Shown: positions 1 to 8,406 of the stretch, piece after piece
Numbering within the stretch: position 1 is the first letter of the stretch
Layout of the letters: each line of letters starts with the position of its first letter
Assembly: GCF_900091455.1 (NCBI RefSeq)
Contig: NZ_LT607412.1
Coordinates: 1,860,001-1,924,000, forward strand
DNA length: 64,000 nucleotides
Source of the DNA: Micromonospora coriariae
Lineage (GTDB): Bacteria; Actinomycetota; Actinomycetes; Mycobacteriales; Micromonosporaceae
Direction of reading: 5' to 3'
Made by a program: the position numbers and the translations under genes
Notes under the pieces: model-generated
The model's database searches: none
Told to the model about the DNA's origin: nothing
What the model saw: the letters and a program-made list of their open reading frames with translations, nothing else

Positions 1-291
1 CGGATGGTGCTGGAGCTCAAGCCGCCGGTCGACCGGGACAAGGGCATGGTCATCGGCGAGGTGATCCGGGAGGCCACCGGGGCCTGGTACTTCGGCGACG
101 ACGTCTCGGACATCAAGGCCTTCGCCGCGCTGCGCGCCCGAGCCGCGGCCGACCCGGACTTCTTCGGCGTCTGCGTGGCGGTGGCCAACCCGGAGACCGG
201 CCAGGAGGTGGCGAACGCCGCCGATCTGACAATCGAGTCTCCGGCCGCCCTGGGCGACTTCCTCACCCGGGCACTGACCCACCTGCCCTGA
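1..291 (+). CDS. otsB: Trehalose-6-phosphate phosphatase, C-terminal part
   Basis: The window opens inside this gene; only the last 96 codons are present and the frame is open to base 1. It would remove phosphate from trehalose 6-phosphate in the OtsA/OtsB pathway. The visible segment is the end of a HAD-type phosphatase: GDDVSDIKAF (about residues 31-40 of the fragment) is the metal-binding HAD motif 4, and the preceding LELKPPVDRDKG is the Lys-containing stretch typical of OtsB. A final region of the kind GQEVANAADLTIESPA is common in actinobacterial OtsB. The next gene converges, 5 bp away. The start, signal sequence and motif 1 cannot be judged because they lie outside. Confidence 0.85.
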   Translation, partial: RMVLELKPPVDRDKGMVIGEVIREATGAWYFGDDVSDIKAFAALRARAAADPDFFGVCVAVANPETGQEVANAADLTIESPAALGDFLTRALTHLP

Positions 292-296
292 CCGGG

Positions 297-1067
297 TCAG
301 GCGCCGTAGCGACGTTGCCGGGTGGCGTACGAGCGCAGCGCGCGCAGGAAGTCGATGTGCCGGAAATCCGGCCAGTTGAGTTCGCAGAAGTAGAACTCCG
401 AGTGCGCGGACTGCCACAGCATGAAGCCGGAGAGCCGCTGCTCGCCGCTGGTGCGGATGACCAGGTCGGGGTCGGGCTGGCCGCGGGTGTAGAGGTGCTC
501 GGCGATGTGCTCGACGTCCAGCACCTCGGCCAGTTCCTCGATGGTGCCGCCGGAGGCGGCGTGCTCCAGCAGCAGCGAGCGCACCGCGTCGGTGATCTCC
601 CGCCGGCCGCCGTAGCCCACCGCGATGTTGACCTCGGCACCGCCGCTGCGCTCGCGGGTGCGCTCCTCGGCGCCCTTGAGCGCCGCCGCGGTCTGCGCCG
701 GCAGCAGGTCGAGCGCGCCGACGATGCGCAGCCGCCAGGGGTTGCCCTCCTCGGCCAGCTCCACCACCAGGTCCTCAATGATCTTGAGCAGCGGGTCCAG
801 CTCGCTGGCCGGCCGGCGCAGGTTGTCGGTGGCCAGCAGGTAGAGGGTGACGTGCCCGATACCGGCCTGGTCGCACCAGCCGAGGACATGCTTGATCTTC
901 GCGGCGCCGACCCGGTGCCCGTCGTTCGGGTCGACGAAGCCCATCTCCCTCGCCCACCGGCGGTTTCCGTCGCACATCACCCCGACGTGCCGGGGCACCG
1001 GCTTACCCGCGAGCTTCGCCGTGAGCCGGCGCTCGTACACGGAGTAGATAAGGTTCCGCAGCGTCAT
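297..1067 (-). CDS. Short-chain Z-isoprenyl diphosphate synthase (cis-prenyltransferase)
   Basis: A 256-residue cytosolic cis-prenyltransferase that adds isopentenyl diphosphate to an allylic primer. Visible family features are the substrate-binding loop CDGNRRWAR near residue 33, GYGGRREI near 153, and the C-terminal RTSGEQRLSGFMLWQ followed by SEFYF. The loop reads CDGNRRWA rather than MDGNGRWA of housekeeping UppS; that variant and the length are those of the mycobacterial short-chain (C15, E,Z-farnesyl diphosphate) enzyme Rv1086, so a farnesyl-forming role is inferred. The start is ATG 1067, immediately preceded in frame by GTG 1070; a TACGCT box (1076-1081) ends 8 nt before the ATG, so the message may be nearly leaderless. 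Confidence 0.85.
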   Translation of the reverse strand: MTLRNLIYSVYERRLTAKLAGKPVPRHVGVMCDGNRRWAREMGFVDPNDGHRVGAAKIKHVLGWCDQAGIGHVTLYLLATDNLRRPASELDPLLKIIEDLVVELAEEGNPWRLRIVGALDLLPAQTAAALKGAEERTRERSGGAEVNIAVGYGGRREITDAVRSLLLEHAASGGTIEELAEVLDVEHIAEHLYTRGQPDPDLVIRTSGEQRLSGFMLWQSAHSEFYFCELNWPDFRHIDFLRALRSYATRQRRYGA

Positions 1068-1098
1068 CACCTAGCAGCGTAGCGACCCGCCCGGCGGA

Positions 1099-2241
1099 TC
1101 ACCGCCTCGGAGGCCGATCCCCGCCGGGGAGCCCGATGCCGATCATGGCCAGGGTACGGGCGGTGAGCCGCCCGTCGCCCAGCCCCAGCTCGACCACGTC
1201 GTCGAACACCCGGTCGTCCCGACGGGCCGCCCGGACCGCCGCGTCGACCACCCATCGGCGCCGCGCCAGCCAGGCCGCCACCGAGCTGTGCCGCAGGTGG
1301 GTGCCGAGGCGGCGACGGAGTCCGTCGGCGTAGCGGCGGGCGGCGGCCTCGGGTGCGCCGGCCGCCGCCGCCCCGGCCAACGCACCGGAGAGCAGCGCGT
1401 AGAAGATGCCCTCCCCGGTGAACGGATTGATCAGCGACAGCGCGTCCCCGGCGAGCAGGGTGCGGCCCTGCCCCGGCGCCGGCCGGTGGGTGGACAAGGG
1501 CAGGTGGTGGGCACGCAGCGCGGTCACCGTCGCGAGGTCGGTGCCGGGCAGCAGCGCGGCCAGCCGGTCCAGCAGGTACCCCCGGCTCAGCGGCTCACCG
1601 CGCAGCACCTCCCCGTACCCGACGTTCGCCCGCCCGTCGCCGATCGGGAACGACCAGGCGTACGCCGGCCAACGAGCCTGCGAGGTGACGATGAGCTGCT
1701 CGGACGGGCCGGGCAACGCCGGCGCGTACCCCCGGATGGCCAGCGCCAGGTGCCGGTCGGGGTTCACCGGGTGGCCGAGCGCCCGGCGCACCACCGACCC
1801 GGCGCCGTCCGCGCCCACCACCACACGGCCGGACAGCTCCCCGTCGAGCACCACCCGGTCGGCGCGCGGCTCCACCCGTCGGACGGTGTGCCGGCGCAGC
1901 TGCGCGCCGGCGGCCACCGCGGCCGCCACCAGCCTCGCGTCGAAGACCTGCCGGGGCACCGTGTACGCCGGGCGGGGCAACGCCCGCGCCACCGCTCCCC
2001 CGCCCGGGGCGATCATGCGCAGCGCCGGCAGCGGTGCGTAGCCCGCCACCGCCTCGGTCACCCCCAGGTCGGCGAGCACGTCCACCGAGTGCGCGGCGAT
2101 CCCGTCACCACACGCCTTGTCCCGGGGAAAGTCGGCCCGGTCCAGCAGCAGCACACTGGCACCCGCCCGGCGGGCCGTCAGCGCGGCGGCCGCTCCGGCC
2201 GGCCCCGCTCCCACCACCACCACGTCGAACTCGTCGCCCAC
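1099..2241 (-). CDS. Geranylgeranyl reductase family FAD-dependent oxidoreductase
   Basis: A 380-residue flavoprotein of the geranylgeranyl-reductase/PHBH superfamily, which saturates double bonds of polyprenyl chains (menaquinone side chain, lipids). The N-terminus DVVVVGAGPAGAAAA is the FAD dinucleotide-binding fold; DKACGDG near residue 40 is the family's CxxG-type active-site loop, and TLLAGDALSLINPFTGEGI near 290 is the second FAD-contact GD motif. GTG 2241 is chosen because a near-perfect GGAGGGAGG ribosome site lies just upstream; longer frames reading into the repeats beyond it are not coding. It lies 31 bp behind the cis-prenyltransferase gene in the same direction, which suggests a shared isoprenoid role, but the substrate is unknown. 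Confidence 0.85.
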   Translation of the reverse strand: MGDEFDVVVVGAGPAGAAAALTARRAGASVLLLDRADFPRDKACGDGIAAHSVDVLADLGVTEAVAGYAPLPALRMIAPGGGAVARALPRPAYTVPRQVFDARLVAAAVAAGAQLRRHTVRRVEPRADRVVLDGELSGRVVVGADGAGSVVRRALGHPVNPDRHLALAIRGYAPALPGPSEQLIVTSQARWPAYAWSFPIGDGRANVGYGEVLRGEPLSRGYLLDRLAALLPGTDLATVTALRAHHLPLSTHRPAPGQGRTLLAGDALSLINPFTGEGIFYALLSGALAGAAAAGAPEAAARRYADGLRRRLGTHLRHSSVAAWLARRRWVVDAAVRAARRDDRVFDDVVELGLGDGRLTARTLAMIGIGLPGGDRPPRR

Positions 2242-2659
2242 CGCGAGCCTCCCTCCGGCCGGTGCGGCGCGGCCGGGGCCGCCCCGCCGGCGATCCGCCT
2301 GCGCCGCCGACGCCTGTCGCTGTGACCGGCGCCACCCGCCATCCTGCCTCCTGCCCGCTCGAGTCGACCGGCACCCAAGCGCCCGATCTGCCCAGATGCC
2401 CCCGCGCGGTCGGCACCCCCGCGCGGCGAGCGGGCCCACGGCTGGTCCAGGGCAGGTGCATGTGCCGGGCCCTGTAGAGCTGCCCCACACCTGGGGCACG
2501 CTGAGTGCCGAAGTGCCTGACGGCCCAAGTTTGGGGCAGCTCGACAGGCGCCGGGAAGGGCCAGCAGACGGCCGGAGTACCCGACGGCTCACATCTGGGG
2601 CAGCTCGACAGGACATCGGGGAGGCGCGGCCGGCCGGCACGGGAGCCACGCCGAGGAGG
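2242..2659. other. Gene-free region with a repeat family
   Basis: There is no credible gene here. The stretch holds three copies of a GGGGCAGCTCGACAGG-type repeat, annotated separately, and otherwise featureless GC-rich sequence. Open frames on both strands cross it but have no ribosome site, and two of them simply translate the repeats. Confidence 0.6.
2471..2612. repeat. Three-copy dispersed repeat (GGGGCAGCTCGACAGG core)
   Basis: Two direct 33-bp copies lie at 2516-2548 and 2580-2612 with a 64-bp period, sharing GGGGCAGCTCGACAGG exactly and most of the 17 bases before it. A third copy at 2471-2503 is inverted (core GGGGCAGCTCTACAGG on the minus strand) and carries an internal TGCCCCA/TGGGGCA dyad. 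Inverted and direct copies side by side, between genes, resemble REP/BIME-like elements. Confidence 0.7.
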
Positions 2660-3520
2660 TCAGGCCGGGGCCGCGGCATCCTGGGCGCGAGCCGCGCGCC
2701 GTAGCCCGTACAGCGTCAGGGCGGCGGCGGTGAGCAGCGGGCCGCCGTCCCGGACCAGGCCGTCCAACCCCAGCAGCCACCAGCACAGCGGCAGGTCCAC
2801 GGCGAGTACGGCAATCGTGACGACGACCAGCAGGCCGCGCGCCCAGTGCTTGCCGCGCATCAGGAACGCGGTGCAGAACAGCACCGCGTAGCTGGCCGCG
2901 ATCCCGGCGCCGAACCAGAACAGCACGGCCGGCACCGCGGTCAGCCGGTCGTCCAGGATGGATCCTCCGGCCACCAGGGCCGGCACCAGCATCAGCGGGC
3001 TGTAGGTGAAGGCCGCCACCCGGCTGGTCAGCAGCCAGGCACTGGCCTCCGGTCGGCGTGGAGGAGTCTCCCGCCAGGAGATGCCGTCCCGGTCGATGAC
3101 GAGGCGTGGACGGTGCCGGACCAGGTGCCCGGCCAACGCCGACGAGCGGTAGAGCAACCAGACCACCGCGACACAGAGCGCCGTGAGAATGGCGAAGCCG
3201 AGCAGGCCGGGCAGTGGCGGCACCCCCTGCCGGGGCACGATGAGCCGGCCGACCGCGAAGATCGTGGTGACCGCGAGGATCAGCCCGAACGGGCGGGCCA
3301 CCGTACGCCCCCGTCGCACGTGCCCGATCAGCAGCAGGAAGCCGAATGAGCGCAGCATGGCCCACCCGGTCCGTACGGCCAGCCCGAAGCCCTGCTCCGG
3401 GGCGTACCACCAGTTGAGCAGCTCGACCACGAGGGTGGCCGCCGCGGTCGTCGCCAGCAGGGTGGTGAGCACCCGGACGGCGGACGGCCGCCGGACCTGG
3501 GTCTCGGCGGCCGTCCTCAT
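2660..3520 (-). CDS. Multi-pass membrane protein of unknown function
   Basis: A 286-residue protein that I cannot assign to a named family. It has about seven hydrophobic segments: near residues 16-33, 50-65, 75-92, 107-128, 165-185, 193-215 and 225-255, with Arg-rich turns between them (for example GHVRRGRTVARP and HLVRHRPRLVIDR), as expected for an inner-membrane protein. ATG 3520 (MRTAAETQ) is preferred because the upstream extension of the open frame overlaps pckG and looks non-coding. There is no signal peptide and no catalytic motif. It follows pckG in the same direction with a 37-bp gap. Confidence 0.6.
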   Translation of the reverse strand: MRTAAETQVRRPSAVRVLTTLLATTAAATLVVELLNWWYAPEQGFGLAVRTGWAMLRSFGFLLLIGHVRRGRTVARPFGLILAVTTIFAVGRLIVPRQGVPPLPGLLGFAILTALCVAVVWLLYRSSALAGHLVRHRPRLVIDRDGISWRETPPRRPEASAWLLTSRVAAFTYSPLMLVPALVAGGSILDDRLTAVPAVLFWFGAGIAASYAVLFCTAFLMRGKHWARGLLVVVTIAVLAVDLPLCWWLLGLDGLVRDGGPLLTAAALTLYGLRRAARAQDAAAPA

Positions 3521-3557
3521 GAAGTCCGATGTTGCCCGCGAAGGGTCTCGTTCACAC

Positions 3558-5402
3558 CTACCGTTGCGGCTGCGCGGCGTCCAGGCGGGCCCGCAGCGCG
3601 TCCAGCTCGGCCCAGAGCACGCCGGGCAGCTTGTCACCGAACTTCTCGAACCACTCGGTGACCAGCGGCAGCTCGTTGCGCCACTCGTCCGGGTCGACCT
3701 TCAGCGCGATCCGGACGTCCTCCGGGGTCATGTCCAGGCCCTCGACGTCCAGTGCGTCCGGAGCCGGAACCATGCCGACCGGAGTCTCCACCGCCTCGGC
3801 CCGGCCCTCGATCCGCTCGACGACCCACTTCAGCACCCGGGAGTTCTCCCCGAAGCCTGGCCAGAGGAACGAGCCGTCCGGGTCCTTACGGAACCAGTTG
3901 ACGTAGTAGATCTTGGGCAGCTTGGCCTCGTCGCCGTCGGTGCCCTTGCCCATCTCGATCCAGTGCCGGAAGTAGTCACCGGCGTGGTAGCCGATGAACG
4001 GCAGCATCGCCATCGGGTCCCGACGCACCACGCCGACCGCGCCGGACGCGGCGGCGGTGGTCTCCGAGGAGAGGGTGGCACCCATGTAGACGCCGTGCAC
4101 CCAGTCACGAGCCTCGGTCACCAGCGGGATGGTGTCCTTGCGACGGCCGCCGAAGAGGATCGCGTCGATCGGCACGCCGTTGGGGTTGTAGTAGTCCTCG
4201 GCCAGGATCGGGCACTGGGTGATCGGGGTGCAGAACCGGCTGTTCGCGTGGGAGGAGAGGCTGTCGCTCTCCGGCGTCCAGTCGTTGCCCTTCCAGTCGA
4301 TCAGGTGCGCCGGGGGCTCACCCATGCCCTCCCACCAGATGTCCCCATCGTCGGTGAGGCCCACGTTTGTGAAGATGGAGTTGCCCCGGTCCAGCGTCCG
4401 CATCGCGTTGGCGTTGGTCTTCCAGTCGGTGCCCGGCGCGACGCCGAAGAGGCCGTACTCCGGGTTGACCGCGTAGAGGCGACCGTCCTCGCCGAACCGC
4501 ATCCAGGCGATGTCGTCGCCGATGGTCTCGACCTTCCAACCCGGGATGGTCGGCTCCACCATTGCCAGGTTCGTCTTGCCGCAGGCGGAGGGGAACGCGC
4601 CGGCGATGTGGTAGACCTTCCCCTCCGGCGAGGTGATCTTGAGGATCAGCATGTGCTCGGCGAGCCAGCCCTCGTCGCGCCCCATGACGCTGGCGATCCG
4701 CAGCGAGTAGCACTTCTTGCCGAGCAGCGAGTTGCCGCCGTACCCGGAGCCGTACGACCAGATCTCACGGGTCTCCGGGAAGTGCGAGATGTACTTCGTG
4801 TCGTTGCACGGCCACGCGACGTCCTGCTGGCCCGGCGCGAGCGGGGCGCCGATTGAGTGCAGCGCGTGCACGAAGTCCGCGTCGTCACCCATCGCCTCGA
4901 GGATCCGGGCGCCCATCCGGGTCATGATGCGCATCGAGGCGACCACGTACGGGCTGTCGGTGATCTCGACGCCGAACATCGGGCTCTCCGCCTCGACCGG
5001 GCCCATGACGAACGGGATGACGTACATCGTGCGACCGCGCATCGAACCGCGGTACAGGTCGTTCATCGTCCGCTTCATCTCGGCCGGCGCCATCCAGTTG
5101 TTGGTGGGGCCGGCGTCCGCCTCGTCGACGGAGCAGATGAAGGTGCGCTCCTCGACCCGGGCGACGTCCGTGGGGTCGGTACGCGCGTAGAACGAGTTGG
5201 GCTTCTTCTCCGGGTTCAGCCGGAGCAGGGTGCCGGCCTCGACCAGCTCATCCGTGAGGCGGCGCCACTCCTCGTCGGACCCGTCCACCCAGACGACCCG
5301 GTCGGGGGTGGTCAGTTCCGCGACCTCACGGACCCAGGCAAGCAGTTTCGGATGGGACGTCGGGGCCTGATCGATACCCCGCACAACAGCCGGAGCAACC
5401 AT
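3558..5402 (-). CDS. pckG: Phosphoenolpyruvate carboxykinase (GTP)
   Basis: A 614-residue cytosolic enzyme interconverting oxaloacetate and PEP with GTP (EC 4.1.1.32), at the gluconeogenic/anaplerotic node. The kinase-1a P-loop is [13 protein letters not shown] near residue 265, with the reactive Cys of the GTP class. Also visible are the [16 protein letters not shown] stretch [11 protein letters not shown] near 315 and [12 protein letters not shown] near 420. Length is typical for GTP-type PEPCK. ATG 5402 has an AAGGAG ribosome site 8 nt upstream; the frame extends further but without a second start signal. A CRP-like palindrome lies about 135 bp upstream of the start. Confidence 0.97.
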   Translation of the reverse strand: MVAPAVVRGIDQAPTSHPKLLAWVREVAELTTPDRVVWVDGSDEEWRRLTDELVEAGTLLRLNPEKKPNSFYARTDPTDVARVEERTFICSVDEADAGPTNNWMAPAEMKRTMNDLYRGSMRGRTMYVIPFVMGPVEAESPMFGVEITDSPYVVASMRIMTRMGARILEAMGDDADFVHALHSIGAPLAPGQQDVAWPCNDTKYISHFPETREIWSYGSGYGGNSLLGKKCYSLRIASVMGRDEGWLAEHMLILKITSPEGKVYHIAGAFPSACGKTNLAMVEPTIPGWKVETIGDDIAWMRFGEDGRLYAVNPEYGLFGVAPGTDWKTNANAMRTLDRGNSIFTNVGLTDDGDIWWEGMGEPPAHLIDWKGNDWTPESDSLSSHANSRFCTPITQCPILAEDYYNPNGVPIDAILFGGRRKDTIPLVTEARDWVHGVYMGATLSSETTAAASGAVGVVRRDPMAMLPFIGYHAGDYFRHWIEMGKGTDGDEAKLPKIYYVNWFRKDPDGSFLWPGFGENSRVLKWVVERIEGRAEAVETPVGMVPAPDALDVEGLDMTPEDVRIALKVDPDEWRNELPLVTEWFEKFGDKLPGVLWAELDALRARLDAAQPQR

Positions 5403-5536
5403 GACACATCTCCTTGTGGTCGACGCTGACCGATCTATGGGATGCACGAGTCTCAGCGGCGCGATGCGTCGCCTTCGTGGAAACCTGGGATTGGGCTCAG
5501 CGTAAACCGGGCAGCCTTCCGAGTCAGTGGGACTGG

Positions 5537-5554
5537 TTGTGAAGAACTGCACAA
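5537..5554. promoter_or_regulatory. CRP-like palindrome upstream of pckG
   Basis: TTGTG and CACAA half-sites are separated by 8 bp (TGTGA-N6-GCACA). This is one base from the TGTGA-N6-TCACA consensus of CRP family proteins. It lies 135-152 bp before the pckG start. Binding is inference. Confidence 0.35.
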
Positions 5555-5815
5555 GCTACGGCCACGCTGCGGCATTGGGAGCTGATACCCGCTTTCCCGC
5601 GCAGTTTCACGCAAATCTTGTTGTGCACCCCGTCGACGTGAGTTGCGGTCGAGCGGCGAACCGGCCCCGCCGACCGGTGCGTGGATTCCCGTTCCGGGAC
5701 GCGTCAGTCCTCCCGTTGGTTACGCTGAGTTCAGCAGTGCGGCACCCGGCGCACGTCCGGTAGAAGCGACCACGCCTGCTCGCCGTTGCTACCCCGCCGA
5801 CTGGTCGCCAGCCGG

Positions 5816-5821
5816 TACGCT
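5816..5821 (+). promoter_or_regulatory. -10 box (leaderless) of first GtrA gene
   Basis: TACGCT ends 6 nt before GTG 5828. A transcript starting at the usual distance from this box would begin at the start codon. Confidence 0.55.
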
Positions 5822-5827
5822 CGGCCC

Positions 5828-6376
5828 GTGGCCGCCACGATGACCGGGGAGCAACCGGGTCCCCGGCAGACCCGGCCGGGTCTGGTCCGGGCACTGCTCG
5901 ACCGTTTCGGTCACCTCGTGCGCGAGTTGAGCAAGTTCGCCACGGTCGGCGGCATCGCCTTCCTCCTGGACTTCGCGCTGTTCAACTACCTGACGACCGC
6001 GCGTGGCGTCGAACAGGTGACGGCGAAGACCATCTCCACCGTCATCGCGGCCACCGTCGCCTTCGTCGGCAACCGGTTCTGGACCTGGCGGCACCGCCAG
6101 CGCAACAATCCGGCCCGGGAGTACGCGCTCTTCTTCTTCTTCAACGCCGTCGGCCTCGGCATCGCGGTGGCCTGCCTCGCGATCAGCCGGTACGGGCTCG
6201 GCAGCATCTGGCCGGCGGTGTTCCAGACGCCGCTGGCCGACAACATCGCCAGCTTCGTCGTCGGCACGGGCCTCGGCACGCTCTTCCGATTCTGGTCCTA
6301 CCGGCGGTTCGTCTTCGTCGAAGCGGGAACCCGGACCGTTCCGCAGGTGACGCACGACCGAGACCACGGCGCGTGA
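5828..6376 (+). CDS. GtrA family membrane protein (copy 1)
   Basis: A 182-residue polytopic protein of the GtrA family, whose members help move prenyl-linked sugars across the membrane during cell-wall or surface-polysaccharide synthesis. Four hydrophobic helices are visible near residues 37-57, 62-82, 98-118 and 130-152, and the family signatures FATVGGIAFLLDFALFN, NRFWTWR and FRFWSYRRFVF are present. GTG 5828 is chosen for its leaderless -10 box; ATG 5840 is the alternative. A second GtrA follows after 63 bp. Confidence 0.85.
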   Translation: MAATMTGEQPGPRQTRPGLVRALLDRFGHLVRELSKFATVGGIAFLLDFALFNYLTTARGVEQVTAKTISTVIAATVAFVGNRFWTWRHRQRNNPAREYALFFFFNAVGLGIAVACLAISRYGLGSIWPAVFQTPLADNIASFVVGTGLGTLFRFWSYRRFVFVEAGTRTVPQVTHDRDHGA

Positions 6377-6426
6377 CCTGCCGCCCACCTCGTCCGGCCG
6401 GTGATCGCCGGCTTCACCGACTGCCC

Positions 6427-6432
6427 TAAGGT
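6427..6432 (+). promoter_or_regulatory. -10 box (leaderless) of second GtrA gene
   Basis: TAAGGT ends 7 nt before ATG 6440, so the two GtrA genes appear to have separate promoters. Confidence 0.55.
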
Positions 6433-6439
6433 GTTTCGC

Positions 6440-7153
6440 ATGCGTCTTGTCCGTCTGCTGCCTGAGCGCTGGCAGAAGTTCATCCGCGAGGCGCTCAAAT
6501 TCGGCATCGTCGGCGGCATCAACACCGTAATCAATTACGCGGTGTTCAATGTCCTTGCACTCACCGTCTTTGCCGATGGTCAGTTGAAGGCCACCGTGAT
6601 CGCGACCATCGTCGCCACGATCACGTCATATCTCATGAATCGTCACTGGACGTACCGGGACCGCCCGAAATCGGCGCTCCGGCGGGAGTACGTCCTGTTT
6701 TTCCTATTCAACGCGACCGGCCTGCTCATTGAACTGGGCGTGCTCGCCGCGGCCAAGTACGGCCTCGGCGTACACGGCCTGCTGGCTCTGAATGTCGCGA
6801 AGACCGGTGGCGTGCTGCTGGCCACCCTGTTCCGGTTCTGGTCGTACCGGACCTTCGTCTTCCAGCCCGTCGTACCGGCCGAGACCGAGGCGAAGGCCGA
6901 ACCCACCTGGCACAGCATCCCGCGTGACGAGTGGGACACCATGGCCGAGATGGACCCGGTCGCCGAGCTGGCCGAATCCGTCTCGGAACTGGAGGAGTCC
7001 GAGTCCGACGACCGCCCGGCGACCGCACCCGGCCCGATCGGCGCTCCCACCCAGGGGAGGCCCACGCCGCTGAGCGCTGGTTTCTCCGCCGACCTGGACG
7101 CGGAACTCGCCGCGGAGCTGCACGCCGGCACCCGCCGCGCGCCCCGCCGGTGA
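6440..7153 (+). CDS. GtrA family membrane protein (copy 2) with acidic tail
   Basis: A 237-residue paralogue of the preceding protein. Four membrane helices occupy the first ~135 residues, with LKFGIVGGINTVINY near 17, NRHWTYR near 66 and FRFWSYRTFVF near 130 matching copy 1. It differs in having a further ~100-residue C-terminal tail rich in Glu/Asp/Ser (for example SVSELEESESDDR) that looks unstructured and cytoplasmic; a partner-binding role is possible but not shown. ATG 6440 is preferred over the upstream ATG 6401 because of the leaderless -10 box. The gene's stop overlaps the GTG of the next gene. Confidence 0.85.
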   Translation: MRLVRLLPERWQKFIREALKFGIVGGINTVINYAVFNVLALTVFADGQLKATVIATIVATITSYLMNRHWTYRDRPKSALRREYVLFFLFNATGLLIELGVLAAAKYGLGVHGLLALNVAKTGGVLLATLFRFWSYRTFVFQPVVPAETEAKAEPTWHSIPRDEWDTMAEMDPVAELAESVSELEESESDDRPATAPGPIGAPTQGRPTPLSAGFSADLDAELAAELHAGTRRAPRR

Positions 7154-7704
7154 CACCACCCGCAGCCCGTTCCGGCACCGGGGCACGCGCCGAGCTGTTC
7201 TTCGAGGACCTCGTCCCAGGGCTCACCGTCGACCTCGGCGTGGTCACGGTGGATGGCGACGAGATGGTCGCCTTCGCCCGCCGCTTCGACCCGCAGTGGT
7301 ACCACGTCGACCCGGAGCTGGCCGGAGCGAGCCGGCACGGCGGGCTCATCGCCAGCGGTTTCTACACGGTCAGCCTGTTCATGCGGGCGTACGTCGACCA
7401 CCTGCTGTCCCGCGCGGCGGCGGACGCCTCCCCCGGCCTGGAGGAGCTGCGCTGGCTCGCCCCGGTGCGCGCCGGAGATCGACTCGCCGTCCGGGTCGAC
7501 GTGATGGGCGCCCGGCCGTCCACCGCCCGCCCGGGCCTCGGCACCGCCAGCCTCACCGGCACCATGCTCCGCCTCGGCGCGGACGACCGGCCCGAGCAGG
7601 AGGTGTTGCGCACCCGCTTCCGCGGCTGGTTCGCCCTGCGCCCCCCGTCACCCGAGACCGAAGGGTCCGACACGGATCCGTCCGGGACGCAACCCCCCGC
7701 CTGA
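7150..7704 (+). CDS. MaoC-like (hot-dog fold) acyl dehydratase
   Basis: A 184-residue protein of the MaoC/(R)-specific enoyl-CoA hydratase group. The segment FARRFDPQWYHVDPELAGASRHGGLIASGFYTV (split here: FARRFDPQWYHVD, then GGLIASGFYTV) contains the family's D-x(4)-H and S/G-x-F-x-hot-dog-helix pattern near residues 42-75, with catalytic Asp and His candidates. The likely reaction is hydration of a trans-2-enoyl-CoA. GTG 7150 forms a GTGA overlap with the GtrA stop, indicating translational coupling. An inverted repeat terminator directly follows the stop. The substrate is unknown. Confidence 0.8.
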   Translation: MTPPAARSGTGARAELFFEDLVPGLTVDLGVVTVDGDEMVAFARRFDPQWYHVDPELAGASRHGGLIASGFYTVSLFMRAYVDHLLSRAAADASPGLEELRWLAPVRAGDRLAVRVDVMGARPSTARPGLGTASLTGTMLRLGADDRPEQEVLRTRFRGWFALRPPSPETEGSDTDPSGTQPPA

Positions 7705-7733
7705 ACCGCCCCGACACTGTGGGCCGGGGCGGT
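7705..7733. terminator. Inverted-repeat terminator between convergent genes
   Basis: ACCGCCCCG (7705-7713) and CGGGGCGGT (7725-7733) form a perfect 9-bp all-but-two GC stem with an 11-nt loop, immediately after the MaoC-like stop and 14 bp before the end of the convergent PH-domain gene. There is no U-tract, as is usual in high-GC actinobacteria. Confidence 0.65.
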
Positions 7734-7747
7734 CGCGGGAGTCGGGA

Positions 7748-8338
7748 TCAGCTCGTGGTGTCGCGCAGCGGCTTGCCCTCGCGCATGTCGGCGAGGATGT
7801 CGCGCATCTCCCCGTCGCCCAGCGAGTGCTTGTCGTGCTGCGCCTCGACCAGCTCGTACAGGGTCGTCTGCACCTGTCCGACCCCCGGGACGTCGGCGAG
7901 CACCGACTGACCGCGTTCGCCGGCGGACTCGATGGTGAGCGTGCCGCAGCCGAGCAGCCGCTCGATGAAACGCTGGTTCATCGAGTGGTCGTTGATCCGG
8001 GTGAGCGGGAGGTCCCGCCGGTCCCGGGAGAAGACACCCTGCTGGAGCAGCACCCGCTCATTGGTGAACAGGTAGTGCGTGGTGCGCCAGACCAGGAAAG
8101 GCCACAGGCCGAGCCAGAGCACGGCGACCAGGGCGAGCACGCCGATCACGGCCAGCGCGATCGAGCCACCGCCGCCAGCCGGCAGCAGGAGCACGCCAGC
8201 GACTACCGCCGCGATGGCCAGCACCAGCACCGCGATCGGCCGGATCAAGGCCTTCCAGTGCGGGTGCAGGTGCAGCACGACGTGCTCGTCCTCGGTGAGC
8301 ACGTCTTCGGGGAACGCCACGGGAACCTCCATCGCCAT
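7748..8338 (-). CDS. PH (bPH2) domain membrane protein
   Basis: A 196-residue protein with two adjacent membrane helices (about residues 30-52 and 58-85) followed by a bacterial PH-like domain: TTHYLFTNERVLLQQGVFSR and LPLTRINDHSM are the characteristic bPH2 strands (YdbS/YdbT type). The N-terminal LTEDEHVVLHLHPHWKAL is also typical of this actinobacterial family. Function is unknown; these proteins are thought to work at the membrane. The start could be ATG 8338 or ATG 8332 two codons in. It lies 68 bp from the end of birA in the same direction. Confidence 0.8.
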   Translation of the reverse strand: MAMEVPVAFPEDVLTEDEHVVLHLHPHWKALIRPIAVLVLAIAAVVAGVLLLPAGGGGSIALAVIGVLALVAVLWLGLWPFLVWRTTHYLFTNERVLLQQGVFSRDRRDLPLTRINDHSMNQRFIERLLGCGTLTIESAGERGQSVLADVPGVGQVQTTLYELVEAQHDKHSLGDGEMRDILADMREGKPLRDTTS

Positions 8339-8406
8339 TTTTCCGACGCGCAGACCGTAACCGGTCCAACCCTCCTAGCGGATCAGCCGCACGGGGTGGG
8401 TTGCGT

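Larger units (their letters stand above)
5403..5827. other. Divergent promoter region between pckG and gtrA genes
   Basis: No gene is supported. Its right end carries the -10 box of the first GtrA gene; the left half must hold the pckG promoter, whose -10/-35 I cannot place securely. One CRP-like dyad is listed separately. Confidence 0.5.

Noticed and set aside
263..1082. Long open frames antisense to the cis-prenyltransferase gene on both strands
   Set aside because: Arg/Pro/Ala-rich shadow translations of a GC-rich gene, without ribosome sites or family features.
2242..2679. Longer N-terminal extension of the geranylgeranyl-reductase-type gene, and forward frames over the same region
   Set aside because: They translate the 33-bp repeats; the GTG 2241 start has a near-perfect ribosome site and is where the FAD motif begins.
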